Assembly (NCBI GenBank): GCA_013153515.1
Contig: JAADEI010000037.1
Location: 1 to 41,378 of the forward strand
From: Chlorobiota bacterium
GTDB taxonomy: Bacteria > Bacteroidota > Bacteroidia > JAADEI01
Length of the DNA: 41,378 nt
Direction: 5' to 3'
Every line of letters begins with the position of its first letter. Within the stretch, counting starts at the first letter, position 1. Under the pieces are notes generated by a model. The model was not told where the DNA came from and did not search any database. It was given only the letters and a program-made list of their open reading frames with translations. The translations under genes were made by a program, and so were the position numbers. This document shows, piece after piece, positions 1-8,075 of this stretch.

Positions 1-694
1 CCTTTTCCATGACTCTATGCGCTAGCATTAACGCCTCGTTGTAATATCTCAAAGCCAAATCTGGCCTTTCAAGATACATATACATAGCTCCGATATTAAG
101 GTTTAGAGGAACCAGCCTAAGAGAATCTTTTATTAAATACTTTTTTGCCATCACATAATACTTCAGGACTTCATCATACATCTTGACTCTCATGAGCACA
201 GTTGCCATATTAGTAAGAGTAATTGCGGCTAAAGTGGAATCACCCACGGAATTAAACATTTCATAAGCCTCCTTATAGGTAAGAAAAGAATTAATATAAT
301 CTCCCAGATAATATAAGCAGGAACCATATCCCTGATTAACCGCCCCAATCATCCATTTATAATGACGTTCAGGAATTTGCCCTCTATATTCTTTTTCAAT
401 TTTATCCAACAGTTGTCTTGCCCTTTTAACACAAGGCTCATGCTCTCCTCCTAACACGGCACGGTAATAAAATGCCATAAATTCAAGGACTTCTTTCACA
501 TAATCTGGCACCTGAACTGTATCAAGAATACTTTTAATTTTCATTGTATCATTGGCATACTTAACCATCAATTGATAGGCTTGAAAGAATCTCTTAATTT
601 CCTTGCTATCGGTTTCGGAACCGATTGACTGAGCCATAGAAGAAAAACCCAAAAACATTATTAGGACAATGGATAGCAAACCTAATCTTCGCAT
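1..694 (-). CDS. TPR-repeat secreted protein, N-terminal part (cut by window edge)
   Basis: The reverse strand is open from an ATG at 692-694 to the first base of the window, about 231 codons with no stop, so the 3' end lies outside. The product begins with a clear signal peptide (MRRLGLLSIVLIMFLGFSSMA, then Q), followed by helical repeats typical of tetratricopeptide repeats, for example the block around YYLGDYINSFLTYKEAYEMF and a later LNLNIGAMYMYLERPDLALR. TPR arrays of this kind in Bacteroidota often precede a sensor kinase or a LuxR-type DNA-binding domain, but that part is not visible here. It lies 19 bases downstream of the PTPS/QueD-like gene on the same strand and could be co-transcribed. 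The function is unknown; I am sure of the TPR call but not of the full architecture. Confidence 0.75.
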   Translation of the reverse strand, partial: MRRLGLLSIVLIMFLGFSSMAQSIGSETDSKEIKRFFQAYQLMVKYANDTMKIKSILDTVQVPDYVKEVLEFMAFYYRAVLGGEHEPCVKRARQLLDKIEKEYRGQIPERHYKWMIGAVNQGYGSCLYYLGDYINSFLTYKEAYEMFNSVGDSTLAAITLTNMATVLMRVKMYDEVLKYYVMAKKYLIKDSLRLVPLNLNIGAMYMYLERPDLALRYYNEALMLAHRVMEK

Positions 695-713
695 AATCAC
701 CAGAAGGTTCCAT

Positions 714-1124
714 TTATAATTCTCCGTTAAATATAACTGCATTATTCTCTGTTTCTTCAAGGTATATTTCTAAATCAAATTTCTCTGGGATTAAGTTTCT
801 TAACCTGTTCCAGAGGATTCTGGCTAAGTTCTCCGTGGAGGGTTGCAAGTCTTTAAATTCAGGGACGTCAAGGTTCAAGTTTTTGTGATCAAAATCTTCC
901 AACACCCTCCTAATGATCTGCTTAAGTTCAGAAAGGTTCATGACGAACCCTGTCATGGGGTCTATATTGCCAGTTACCCTGACTTCCAAAAGATAGTTAT
1001 GTCCGTGATAGTTTTTCCAAGAGCATTTCCCAAACACCTCCCTGTTTTTCTCATCATCCCAGTCTGGATTGAAGAGTCTGTGAGCGGCAGCGAACCTCTC
1101 TCGCCTTATAACTGTTGCTTTCAT
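714..1124 (-). CDS. 6-pyruvoyl-tetrahydropterin synthase / QueD-like protein
   Basis: This is a T-fold pterin enzyme of the PTPS/QueD family, acting in the cytoplasm on 7,8-dihydroneopterin triphosphate. Starting from MKATVIRRER (136 residues), the zinc ligands are His15 (AAHRL), His40 and His42 (YHGHNY), and the catalytic cysteine is Cys34 in FGKCSW. The spacing from Cys to HGH (five residues) is that of eukaryotic-type PTPS rather than the shorter spacing of E. coli QueD, and segments such as IDPMTGFVMNL, DHKNLNLDVP and ETENNAVIFNGE also follow the PTPS pattern. Related Bacteroidota proteins are usually labelled 6-carboxytetrahydropterin synthase (queuosine pathway); sequence alone does not decide between pterin and queuosine roles. 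An in-frame ATG at 1163 is possible but would overlap the divergent holB gene; the start at 1124 avoids this and fits the family N-terminus. Confidence 0.9.
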   Translation of the reverse strand: MKATVIRRERFAAAHRLFNPDWDDEKNREVFGKCSWKNYHGHNYLLEVRVTGNIDPMTGFVMNLSELKQIIRRVLEDFDHKNLNLDVPEFKDLQPSTENLARILWNRLRNLIPEKFDLEIYLEETENNAVIFNGEL

Positions 1125-1152
1125 AACCCTGAAATTACTTAATTTCAATTTC

Positions 1153-2250
1153 ATGAAGAACATTAGGCTAAGTGAGTTGCCTCATGAATCAGTATCCAGT
1201 GAATTGCGGGGTCATGTGGCTAATCCACGTGTTAGTGGAACCTTCCTATTGATAGGCGAAGATGCTTTGCCTTATGCCTATGCCTTCGCCAGAGCCCTCT
1301 TATGTGAATCCCCTATTGACGGCGATGCCTGTGGAACCTGCTCAACTTGCCGGAAAACGAATAAGATATTGCATCCTGACTTGGTCTGGATAGTGCCGTC
1401 TGGTAAAGTGCAAGCCACGAAAGAAGAGAAAGAGATGAAGGGGCTTGAAGGGAGGGCTCTTGTTATGAACAAATGGGTCACTGCATTTAGAAAAAATCCG
1501 TTTATTAGATATGAAGATTGGGCTTCTGAATTGAAGGTTAAAAACATCAATTTGCCAGTTGCAGACCTCAGATACGCTATTGAACAAATCCAGACCCGTC
1601 AATATGAAGCCCAAAGAAAGGTTGTCATTATTTGGGGAGCGGACATGATGGGAACAGGAGGCAACATTATGCTTAAAACCCTTGAAGAACCACCTGCCAA
1701 TAGGTTCATAATCCTTGTGGCACGAAATAAGTCAAGCATTCTGCCCACGATCCGTTCCAGAAGCATCATCATTACATTGCCACCCCTTTCGGAAAATCAA
1801 CTAATCACTTTCCTTTCTTCTCAAATGAGGGTTTCTACGGAGGAAGTGGTTACCGTTGCGGAATGGGGGAGAGGTTCCGTGAGCCTCACATTGTCTCTAA
1901 TAAAAGAAAACAGTAGGCTTGCCAAAGGCAGAGCAACGGAACTGTGGAACATCATTCATCAGAAAGGTCCTGAATGGCAGACATGGATAAACTCCTCAAC
2001 AGACAAGGTAGATAGCATATCCACGACAAAAGAAATTGTCAAATGGATTTTATCTATTGTTGACCCTCAATTCGCCCATCTGGGGCATAAACACATACAG
2101 GTCTTATCCCAACCTCCTGCATTGAAAGAAATTATGACCCTTGTGGAAGATGCTCTATATTCTCTCAACAGGAATGTTAATCCCAAACTAACTTTGCACT
2201 ACCTACTCAATAGGCTTCATGAAGTATATAAAAAGTACGTTGATAACTAA
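1153..2250 (+). CDS. holB: DNA polymerase III subunit delta-prime
   Basis: This is a clamp-loader AAA+ protein of 365 residues that helps load the sliding clamp at the replication fork. It has the clamp-loader zinc module with cysteines at 51, 60, 63 and 66 (C-x8-C-x2-C-x2-C), the LEEPP motif at 177-181 and an arginine-finger region RSRS at 201-204. The Walker A loop is degenerate (LLIGEDALPYA), as expected for delta-prime and unlike the ATP-binding tau/gamma subunit. A lysine-rich insertion follows the zinc module, which I believe is common in Bacteroidota members. It opens a plus-strand gene run: gldH begins 32 bases before its stop codon. It is divergent from the PTPS/QueD-like gene with a spacer of only 28 bases. 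Confidence 0.92.
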   Translation: MKNIRLSELPHESVSSELRGHVANPRVSGTFLLIGEDALPYAYAFARALLCESPIDGDACGTCSTCRKTNKILHPDLVWIVPSGKVQATKEEKEMKGLEGRALVMNKWVTAFRKNPFIRYEDWASELKVKNINLPVADLRYAIEQIQTRQYEAQRKVVIIWGADMMGTGGNIMLKTLEEPPANRFIILVARNKSSILPTIRSRSIIITLPPLSENQLITFLSSQMRVSTEEVVTVAEWGRGSVSLTLSLIKENSRLAKGRATELWNIIHQKGPEWQTWINSSTDKVDSISTTKEIVKWILSIVDPQFAHLGHKHIQVLSQPPALKEIMTLVEDALYSLNRNVNPKLTLHYLLNRLHEVYKKYVDN

Positions 2251-2713
2251 CGCATTGATAACCCTGTTCTGGGCTTGCCAGTTCTTCTCTTCTGGATACG
2301 TGTACTTCCAATGGCATGACATCCCTGGACACACTTGGCGTTTGCACGACACTTTAACATTCAATATAGTTGTAAGCGACACTTCGCGAACATTTGACCT
2401 TGTGATTACAGTCTCTGCAACAGACGACTATCAATGGCGAAATTTAATTACGCAGATGATAGTTGAATATCCCGATGGCTATAAAGAACAGCGATTGCTC
2501 AACCTACCTCTGTCGTCAGATGAAGGATTTTGGTATGGCAGGAAAGTCTCAGGTTTCCACGAAATAGAAATTCCTATTGGGGAAATAAAATTTCCAAAGG
2601 AAGGGACCTACTCTTTCCGTCTGTTTCATTGGATGAGAGAGAACGAAGTGAAGGGAATTGCCCGAATTGGGCTAGCCCTAAAGCCTGTCTTCAAAACACA
2701 AAACCGTGAATAA
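2219..2713 (+). CDS. gldH: Gliding motility lipoprotein GldH
   Basis: The 164-residue product has an N-terminal hydrophobic segment ending in FWAC, a weak lipobox, so the mature protein would start at Cys20 and be lipid-anchored. The body matches the GldH family pattern as I know it: a tryptophan-rich start (YFQWHDIPGHTW), an F-x-V-x-DTSRTFDL strand, and a diagnostic C-terminal section with FPKEGTYSFRLFHWMRENEV followed by KGIARIGLAL. GldH is one of the Gld proteins needed for gliding in Flavobacterium, but its biochemical role is not settled and it is also present in non-gliding Bacteroidota. The start codon lies inside holB (32-base overlap) and its stop overlaps the kdsA start by 8 bases, suggesting translational coupling. 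T9SS cargo and PorP/SprF genes elsewhere in the window fit this call. Confidence 0.8.
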   Translation: MKYIKSTLITNALITLFWACQFFSSGYVYFQWHDIPGHTWRLHDTLTFNIVVSDTSRTFDLVITVSATDDYQWRNLITQMIVEYPDGYKEQRLLNLPLSSDEGFWYGRKVSGFHEIEIPIGEIKFPKEGTYSFRLFHWMRENEVKGIARIGLALKPVFKTQNRE

Positions 2714-3530
2714 GAAAGCATTTGAAGGAATTCCCTACTTAACAGTAAATGACAACAGTTTCGTATTAATTGCAGGGCCCTGCGTAGTGGAAAATGAAGA
2801 GATGCCGCTTTTCGTCGCAAGAAAACTCAAAGAAATAACCAGTAAACTTGGAATTCCATTCATTTTCAAATCGTCTTACAAAAAAGCAAACAGGACCTCG
2901 GCGGATTCATTTATGGGGATTGGCGATGAGAAAGCCCTTAAAGTATTAGCACAAGTCAGAGAAGAATTTAAAGTTCCCGTTTTGACGGATTATCACACGC
3001 CACAAGAAGCGTTCTTGGCGGCTCAATTCGTTGACGTCTTGCAAGTGCCCGCATTCCTTGCAAGACAAACAGAACTCATTCAAGCAGGGGCTCAAACAGG
3101 CAAACCTCTAAACATCAAGAAAGGGCAATTTATGTCAGGCGAAGCGATGAGAGGTGCTGTTGAGAAAGCCAAAAGAGCAGGGGCAACTCAAGTATGGCTT
3201 ACGGAACGGGGAACTTTCTTCGGCTATAATGATCTTGTTGTTGACTTTCGTAATATCGTAATAATGAAGAAATATGGCGATGCAGTTGTTTATGATTGCA
3301 CCCATTCTGTCCAACAGCCTTCCTTACCACAGGGGTTCAGCGGCGGACGAAGGGAATTCGTTGTTCCACTGGCACGGGCAGCAATAGCAATAGGCGTTGA
3401 TGCTCTCTTTATGGAAGTGCATCCAGAACCCGAAAAAGCACTGTCAGACGCCGCCTCGCAACTTCCTTTGGAACAAATTGAAAATATACTCTTGGAACTA
3501 ATTAATCTATACAGGTTAGTAGCCCGGTAG
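2706..3530 (+). CDS. kdsA: 3-deoxy-8-phosphooctulonate (KDO-8-P) synthase, metal-dependent type
   Basis: This 274-residue enzyme condenses phosphoenolpyruvate with arabinose 5-phosphate to give KDO-8-phosphate for LPS inner core. Recognisable motifs are FKSSYKKANRTS, LTERGTFFGYNDLVVDFR and a C-terminal MEVHPEPEKALSDAASQL. Cys26 in the AGPC motif, His200 (DCTHS), Glu237 and Asp248 match the metal ligands of the metallo-class (Aquifex type); the metal-independent E. coli type has Asn in place of the cysteine. The start is a GTG at 2706, within the last codons of gldH; no ATG fits the conserved N-terminus. It is the last gene of the holB-gldH-kdsA run. The minus-strand M1 peptidase gene converges on it about 105 bases later. 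Confidence 0.95.
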   Translation: MNKKAFEGIPYLTVNDNSFVLIAGPCVVENEEMPLFVARKLKEITSKLGIPFIFKSSYKKANRTSADSFMGIGDEKALKVLAQVREEFKVPVLTDYHTPQEAFLAAQFVDVLQVPAFLARQTELIQAGAQTGKPLNIKKGQFMSGEAMRGAVEKAKRAGATQVWLTERGTFFGYNDLVVDFRNIVIMKKYGDAVVYDCTHSVQQPSLPQGFSGGRREFVVPLARAAIAIGVDALFMEVHPEPEKALSDAASQLPLEQIENILLELINLYRLVAR

Positions 3531-3603
3531 GTTTTCTCTTATCTTGTGTATAGAGCCAAACAGGTAACACATTAGGCAACACAGAAAAGCAAATAGATCA
3601 ACA

Positions 3604-3626
3604 AAATAAACTGGATGAGTTTATTT
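3604..3626. terminator. AT-rich perfect inverted repeat between convergent genes
   Basis: A 9-base stem (AAATAAACT and its exact complement AGTTTATTT) surrounds a 5-base loop GGATG. It lies between the kdsA stop at 3530 and the stop of the converging M1 peptidase gene at 3636. Position and symmetry suit a bidirectional terminator, but the stem has only one G-C pair, so it would be weak. The rest of 3531-3635 shows nothing recognisable. Confidence 0.4.
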
Positions 3627-3635
3627 AAATCTCAA

Positions 3636-6218
3636 CTATTGGTCATTTTCCTTTTCTGTAACCTTTTCCCGAAGAAAAGGAAATGTGTTCAGGAAGTATT
3701 CTTTGATGGATTGGCTATTTTCTCCCAAGTTCTTCTCTATCTCTTTGAGGAAGTTCTTAGCGTAGGAAGATATTGCCTGTCTATTCCACGGATGAATCCT
3801 TATCTCTATTAGTCTTTTTAATGTGTCTATGCCTTCTTTAATTATTTTTTCATTGCCTGTTCGGGCTAATGCTTCTAAGTAGTAATAGAACCATTGCCAG
3901 ATCCAATAGTCATGGGCGAATTGCCATAATCCTGTGGTCAGCCATTGAAAGGCATCTTCCTGATTATAGAAGTATTTAGATATTAAAGGCAAGGCATTAT
4001 CCCAAACAATGTGTGAAGTGTCTGAATAGGTCCATTGCTTCAAGGTCTCCCATGCATTTGTTGTGTCTGAACGTGCCCATTTGGAAAGCCATTCCACTTT
4101 AACAGACGGATACTTTTCTTTGTGAAACATTTGTCTGGCTATGTCCTTATCCACAGGGGGCAGATAGGCGACAGCCCTTGCCCTTACTTCAAAAGATTTG
4201 TCCTGAACGGCTATGATATTGAGAGTATCGTAAAAGAACTTTCTTACTTCCTTATGCTTGTTAACAAATTTGTTTATGACTCCCACAGCACTATATCTGT
4301 TTGCATAGAAAGGGTCGGAGAGGGCTAATCGGATTAGTTGAATGGCATTGGAGGAATCATAGGTTGCCGAACGTCGGAACACAGTCTTTTTTACTATTTG
4401 CCTTCGTGCTATTGCGGGCAGGCTATGGTCCGACAGGATTCTTTTCGTCCATTCAACGGGCATTTGATGTTGCATTTCGCCGACCAGCACATAGGACGGG
4501 TCAAGCATGGCATATTCAATGGGTTCTTCGATGGGGATATGTATAGTTGCCATTGTGTCAGCAGGAATAATAATATCTTGAATATGCGTTTCCTTTGTTG
4601 TCTTTATGATTAGAGGCAATTTCAACTTCCACGGGTCTACGTTCTTAGGGACAGTCTGTTGATTCACTGAGACTATCAAAAATGAATCATTAGCCAGATA
4701 GTTGACCTTAACATCTGGATGTCCCTCTTTATAGTACCAATCTTGGAAGAAAGGACGCCAGTCCAAGCCTGTAATGTCTTCAAAGGCAAGCCTGAGATGT
4801 TCGGTTTCTGCACTGCCATACTCCCGAGATTTCAGGTAATAAGAGAGGGAAGAGAAGAATGCAGAGTCGCCAGATAAATATCTCAAATAGTGAAGGATTG
4901 CTCCGCCTTTATTATATGAATGAGCGTCAAACATATCATCGCCCTGTTCATAATGAAAGAAGACGAGGGGGCGTGTATATCCCATCTTAGCGTTCCATAT
5001 GTATCCATTCAAGGACTGTTCTCTCATAACATCGGCACTATCCCTGCCATATTTATGTTCATTCCAGAGGTATTCTCCATAATCGGCGAAAGATTCGTTA
5101 AGAGTGAGGTGAGCCCATGATTCGCAGGACACAAGGTCTCCGAACCAGTGATGAACCAGTTCGTGAGCCACAACAGGCTCTATGGATGACTCCATCAAAT
5201 CCGTTTTTGTTTTATAAGCACTTGCTCCGAAGAGCACTGATGTAGTGTTTTCCATTGCTCCAGCGGTGAAGTGATACACTCCAATTTGAGCGTATTTATC
5301 CCAAGGAAATGGATACCTGAACAACTTAGAGAAATAGGTGAGCATTTCCCTTGTGTGTGAGAATATCTGCTTTGCCAATGGTGCATATTTAGGGAAGAGA
5401 TAATAACTGACTTCCTTTCCATTCCAAGGTGTATCAACGACTTTTTTATATGGACCGATGGCAACAAAAATCAAATAGGCGGCGTGTGGTTTGTCCTGAG
5501 CCCAACAGTCTGTTCTGGAGCCGTCTCTGTTAATTTGAGACCATTGCAAGGAGCCGTTGCTCAGGGTCAAGAACGAAGTGTCATCAACGGTGATGCAGAT
5601 GTGTTGAGTTAGATGTTGGTTTGGTTTATCAATCAATGGCAACCACCACGAATTCCATTCTGTTTCTCCTTGGGTCCAAGCATGTGGTGGCATTAGAGGG
5701 TCTTTGCCAATAGGATTGATGAAATAGAATCCACGGTCTCCTGCAACTGCTTTCCCACTGGTGTCGACAGGAGAAAAATTGTTTTTGTATTTGATCTTAA
5801 CAACCAGAGTGTCGTTCTTTTGAAAAGTGTGGTTAAAGCGAAACCTTATATGTCTCCCGTCATAATGATACTCAAATTCAATGTTTGATGGATTTATGAC
5901 TTCTATTGTGTCAATTGAAAATTGACGGGCATCAAGGGTTAGAGAATCCATTGGATAGAAATGTGTTACTAAGGTGAGAGTGGCTTCTCCAAACAGGTCT
6001 TGTGTTTCAAAGACAGGATGGACATCGGCATCAATGTGGATTAATCTCCAAAGTGTAGGAGGTGTTTCTTGATATGTGCTACTTGTCTCTTCAACACTAT
6101 CCACAGAAGGGTTTAGGACAGTTATTGAAACTTCTGGATTTTTCTGTGCTTTTCGCGATGTCCCACAACTCCATAGGATTAGCAACCCAGCAACCGAAAT
6201 TCCAACTATTCTAATCAC
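3636..6218 (-). CDS. M1-family aminopeptidase lipoprotein
   Basis: This is an 860-residue zinc metallopeptidase of the M1 (aminopeptidase N) family. The N-terminus has a lipoprotein signal with lipobox LWSC (Cys18), so it is probably attached to a membrane on the periplasmic side. The N-terminal beta-saddle domain (about 55-260) is followed by the exopeptidase motif GAMEN at 320-324, the zinc motif HELVH (His352, Glu353, His356) and the third ligand Glu375 in NESFADY, giving the canonical HExxH-18-E spacing. The C-terminal 300 residues are a helical, HEAT-like tail. The start ATG overlaps the stop of the lysine aminotransferase gene by 4 bases, so translation of the two is probably coupled. 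The peptidase activity is well supported; the substrates are not known. Confidence 0.93.
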   Translation of the reverse strand: MIRIVGISVAGLLILWSCGTSRKAQKNPEVSITVLNPSVDSVEETSSTYQETPPTLWRLIHIDADVHPVFETQDLFGEATLTLVTHFYPMDSLTLDARQFSIDTIEVINPSNIEFEYHYDGRHIRFRFNHTFQKNDTLVVKIKYKNNFSPVDTSGKAVAGDRGFYFINPIGKDPLMPPHAWTQGETEWNSWWLPLIDKPNQHLTQHICITVDDTSFLTLSNGSLQWSQINRDGSRTDCWAQDKPHAAYLIFVAIGPYKKVVDTPWNGKEVSYYLFPKYAPLAKQIFSHTREMLTYFSKLFRYPFPWDKYAQIGVYHFTAGAMENTTSVLFGASAYKTKTDLMESSIEPVVAHELVHHWFGDLVSCESWAHLTLNESFADYGEYLWNEHKYGRDSADVMREQSLNGYIWNAKMGYTRPLVFFHYEQGDDMFDAHSYNKGGAILHYLRYLSGDSAFFSSLSYYLKSREYGSAETEHLRLAFEDITGLDWRPFFQDWYYKEGHPDVKVNYLANDSFLIVSVNQQTVPKNVDPWKLKLPLIIKTTKETHIQDIIIPADTMATIHIPIEEPIEYAMLDPSYVLVGEMQHQMPVEWTKRILSDHSLPAIARRQIVKKTVFRRSATYDSSNAIQLIRLALSDPFYANRYSAVGVINKFVNKHKEVRKFFYDTLNIIAVQDKSFEVRARAVAYLPPVDKDIARQMFHKEKYPSVKVEWLSKWARSDTTNAWETLKQWTYSDTSHIVWDNALPLISKYFYNQEDAFQWLTTGLWQFAHDYWIWQWFYYYLEALARTGNEKIIKEGIDTLKRLIEIRIHPWNRQAISSYAKNFLKEIEKNLGENSQSIKEYFLNTFPFLREKVTEKENDQ

Positions 6219-7540
6219 GCGAAAACTTTTTTAAGAGTCCTTGTTAAGACTTCTCTTAGAACTTTAACGTCTTCCTCAGAAATGGTTAGGGGTGGTCTGA
6301 ATCTGATGGCTTTGGTTCCAGACTGTAAGAGAAGGGCACCTTCCTCAAGGGCGGTGTTAATGACCTCGTTTCTCTGTTCTGTGGAAGGCAGGTCAAACGC
6401 GATAAATGTTCCTCTGCCTCTGATATTGCTTAGCGGAAATTCTTCTGATAGTTCAAACAGCAGGTCCATTATTTTTTGACCTATCTGGGCGTTGTGTTCC
6501 ACAAGGTTCAGTTCATCTATTGTTTGCAGGATTTTGGTTGCCCGAACCATATCTACTAATGAGCCTCCCCACGTGGAATTAATCCTTCCTTTAACGTGGA
6601 AGACGTTATCTGGCACTTCATCAACACGTTCAGTAACCATTATTCCACACACTTGCATTTTCTTTCCAAATGCGATGATGTCGGGGGTGATGCCAAAATG
6701 TTGATAAGCCCAGAATTTTCCTGTTGCAGCAACTCCGGTTTGAACCTCATCAAAAATCAGCATTGCTTCGTTCTCATCTGCCAATTCACGAAGTGCTTTA
6801 AAGAATTCTGGTCTGAAATGGTTGTCGCCTCCTTCTCCTTGAATGGGTTCAATAATTATTGCACAAATATCATCTTTGTTTTGCCTGAAGGCTTCCTTCA
6901 TCTCTTCAATAGCCTGTTTCTCAAGTTTCTCAACCTCTTCCAAATGATCCTCTAAAGGAAAAGTTATCTTGGGATTAGTTATTCTGGGCCAATTGAATTT
7001 AGCAAAGTATTGAGTTTTTTCTGGTGTTGTGTTGGTAAGGGAAAGCGTGTATCCACTTCTGCCATGGAAGGCTTCTCTGAAATGCATTACTTGATGTCCA
7101 CGTTCCGTCTTGTATCCTTTCTGAAAGTTTTTCCTCACTTTCCAATCCATTGCGACTTTTAGGGCGTTTTCCACGGCAAGGGCTCCTCCGGAAATGAAGA
7201 ATAGGTATTTAAATCCTTCTGGAAGGGCGATTCGTTCAAGGGTTTCAAGGAAAGTAGCCATTTGGACGGTGTAAAAATCGGAATTAGATGGGTTAGTTAT
7301 GGCAGCTATTTCCAAATGTTTTCTAAATTCCGGGTCGTCATAGGCTTCATGGTTGTGTCCAAGGGCAAGTGTGGCAAAAAAGCCAAACATGTCAAGGATT
7401 CTCCTGCCTGTTATGGCATCATATAAATATGTTCCCTTGCTTTTTTCTAAGTCTGGGATTATTCGGTAGCCTTCAATAAGCATGTGTCTGCCAACAACTT
7501 CAAGGACTTTTTCTGGCGGAACTGTAATACGATAAGCCAT
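6215..7540 (-). CDS. lat: L-lysine 6-transaminase (lysine epsilon-aminotransferase)
   Basis: This is a 441-residue class-III PLP aminotransferase that moves the epsilon-amino group of lysine to 2-oxoglutarate, giving allysine (cyclising to piperideine-6-carboxylate) and glutamate. Asp264 in FDEVQTG would bind the pyridine nitrogen, and the PLP lysine is Lys293 in IIAFGKKMQVCG. The AFGKKxQVCG block and the later NSTWGGSLVDMVRATK segment are typical of LAT rather than ornithine or GABA aminotransferases. It sits just upstream of, and overlaps by 4 bases, an M1 aminopeptidase, which suggests a link between peptide breakdown and lysine use. A TAnnTTTG box lies 21 bases upstream of the start. I am confident of the LAT subfamily but not of the pathway downstream of allysine. 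Confidence 0.88.
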   Translation of the reverse strand: MAYRITVPPEKVLEVVGRHMLIEGYRIIPDLEKSKGTYLYDAITGRRILDMFGFFATLALGHNHEAYDDPEFRKHLEIAAITNPSNSDFYTVQMATFLETLERIALPEGFKYLFFISGGALAVENALKVAMDWKVRKNFQKGYKTERGHQVMHFREAFHGRSGYTLSLTNTTPEKTQYFAKFNWPRITNPKITFPLEDHLEEVEKLEKQAIEEMKEAFRQNKDDICAIIIEPIQGEGGDNHFRPEFFKALRELADENEAMLIFDEVQTGVAATGKFWAYQHFGITPDIIAFGKKMQVCGIMVTERVDEVPDNVFHVKGRINSTWGGSLVDMVRATKILQTIDELNLVEHNAQIGQKIMDLLFELSEEFPLSNIRGRGTFIAFDLPSTEQRNEVINTALEEGALLLQSGTKAIRFRPPLTISEEDVKVLREVLTRTLKKVFA

Positions 7541-7560
7541 ACTTGTTTAATTTACGTTAG

Positions 7561-7568
7561 CAAACATA
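7561..7568 (-). promoter_or_regulatory. Candidate -7 element upstream of lat
   Basis: On the minus strand this reads TATGTTTG, a full match to the Bacteroidota TAnnTTTG -7 element, in the 55-base gap before lat. Transcription would start roughly 14 bases before the start codon. The -33 TTTG element is not present at the expected spacing (the area is T-rich: GTTCTTTTT), so the promoter may be weak or activator-dependent. Confidence 0.42.
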
Positions 7569-7595
7569 GGACAAATTGTAAAAAGAACTTTAAGT

Positions 7596-8075
7596 CTATT
7601 TTCGTTCGGCTCTAAGCCGAGACTGGATATACTCTTTTAATTCTCGATGGGTTCCATCAGGCAACACAATATAACATTTGTCTTCGCCGCCTTCCGACTT
7701 AGGTGTTTTTTCACATTCCATCTGAACACCGTCAGGTAGCAAATCTTTCTTTGTCAGGAAATAGTATTGGTCTTTTGTGATTTCTATTGTGTCTGTGGAA
7801 CACTTTGTCGGTTTATTACTCTCCTTTGGTTGGGCGGGACAAGAGGAAACAATCCTGTAATATCTTCCTTCCCTTTCAAAAATTTTATTGTGATGTGTTG
7901 AATGTGTGGATTCTTCTATGTTCATGACCGTATCATACTTGCATTTAACTGGTTCCTTTGAGTCTTTAAGTTGTTGTGGACAAGAAACAATAACTTTATA
8001 GTGGCTAACGCTTTGCCCATTCGCAGCCCACCCAAGACTGATTATTAGCAAGAAACAACAAAGCCGAAACATCAA
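7596..8075 (-). CDS. Secreted small protein with three CX12C units, function unknown
   Basis: I do not recognise this 159-residue protein as a known family. It has a signal peptide (to about residue 20, ending WAANGQS). The mature part holds three units in which two cysteines are separated by exactly 12 residues, each ending in Lys-Cys: Cys32/Cys45, Cys79/Cys92 and Cys121/Cys134. The first two units are obvious copies (SCPQQLKDSKEPVKC and SCPAQPKESNKPTKC, each followed by xxDT); the third is more diverged. The cysteines may form disulfide-closed hairpins, which would fit a periplasmic or surface location. The C-terminus is basic. The start overlaps the stop of the 430-residue stalk-like protein by 4 bases, so they are likely translated together. 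No cofactor motif such as CxxCH is present. Confidence 0.75.
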   Translation of the reverse strand: MMFRLCCFLLIISLGWAANGQSVSHYKVIVSCPQQLKDSKEPVKCKYDTVMNIEESTHSTHHNKIFEREGRYYRIVSSCPAQPKESNKPTKCSTDTIEITKDQYYFLTKKDLLPDGVQMECEKTPKSEGGEDKCYIVLPDGTHRELKEYIQSRLRAERK

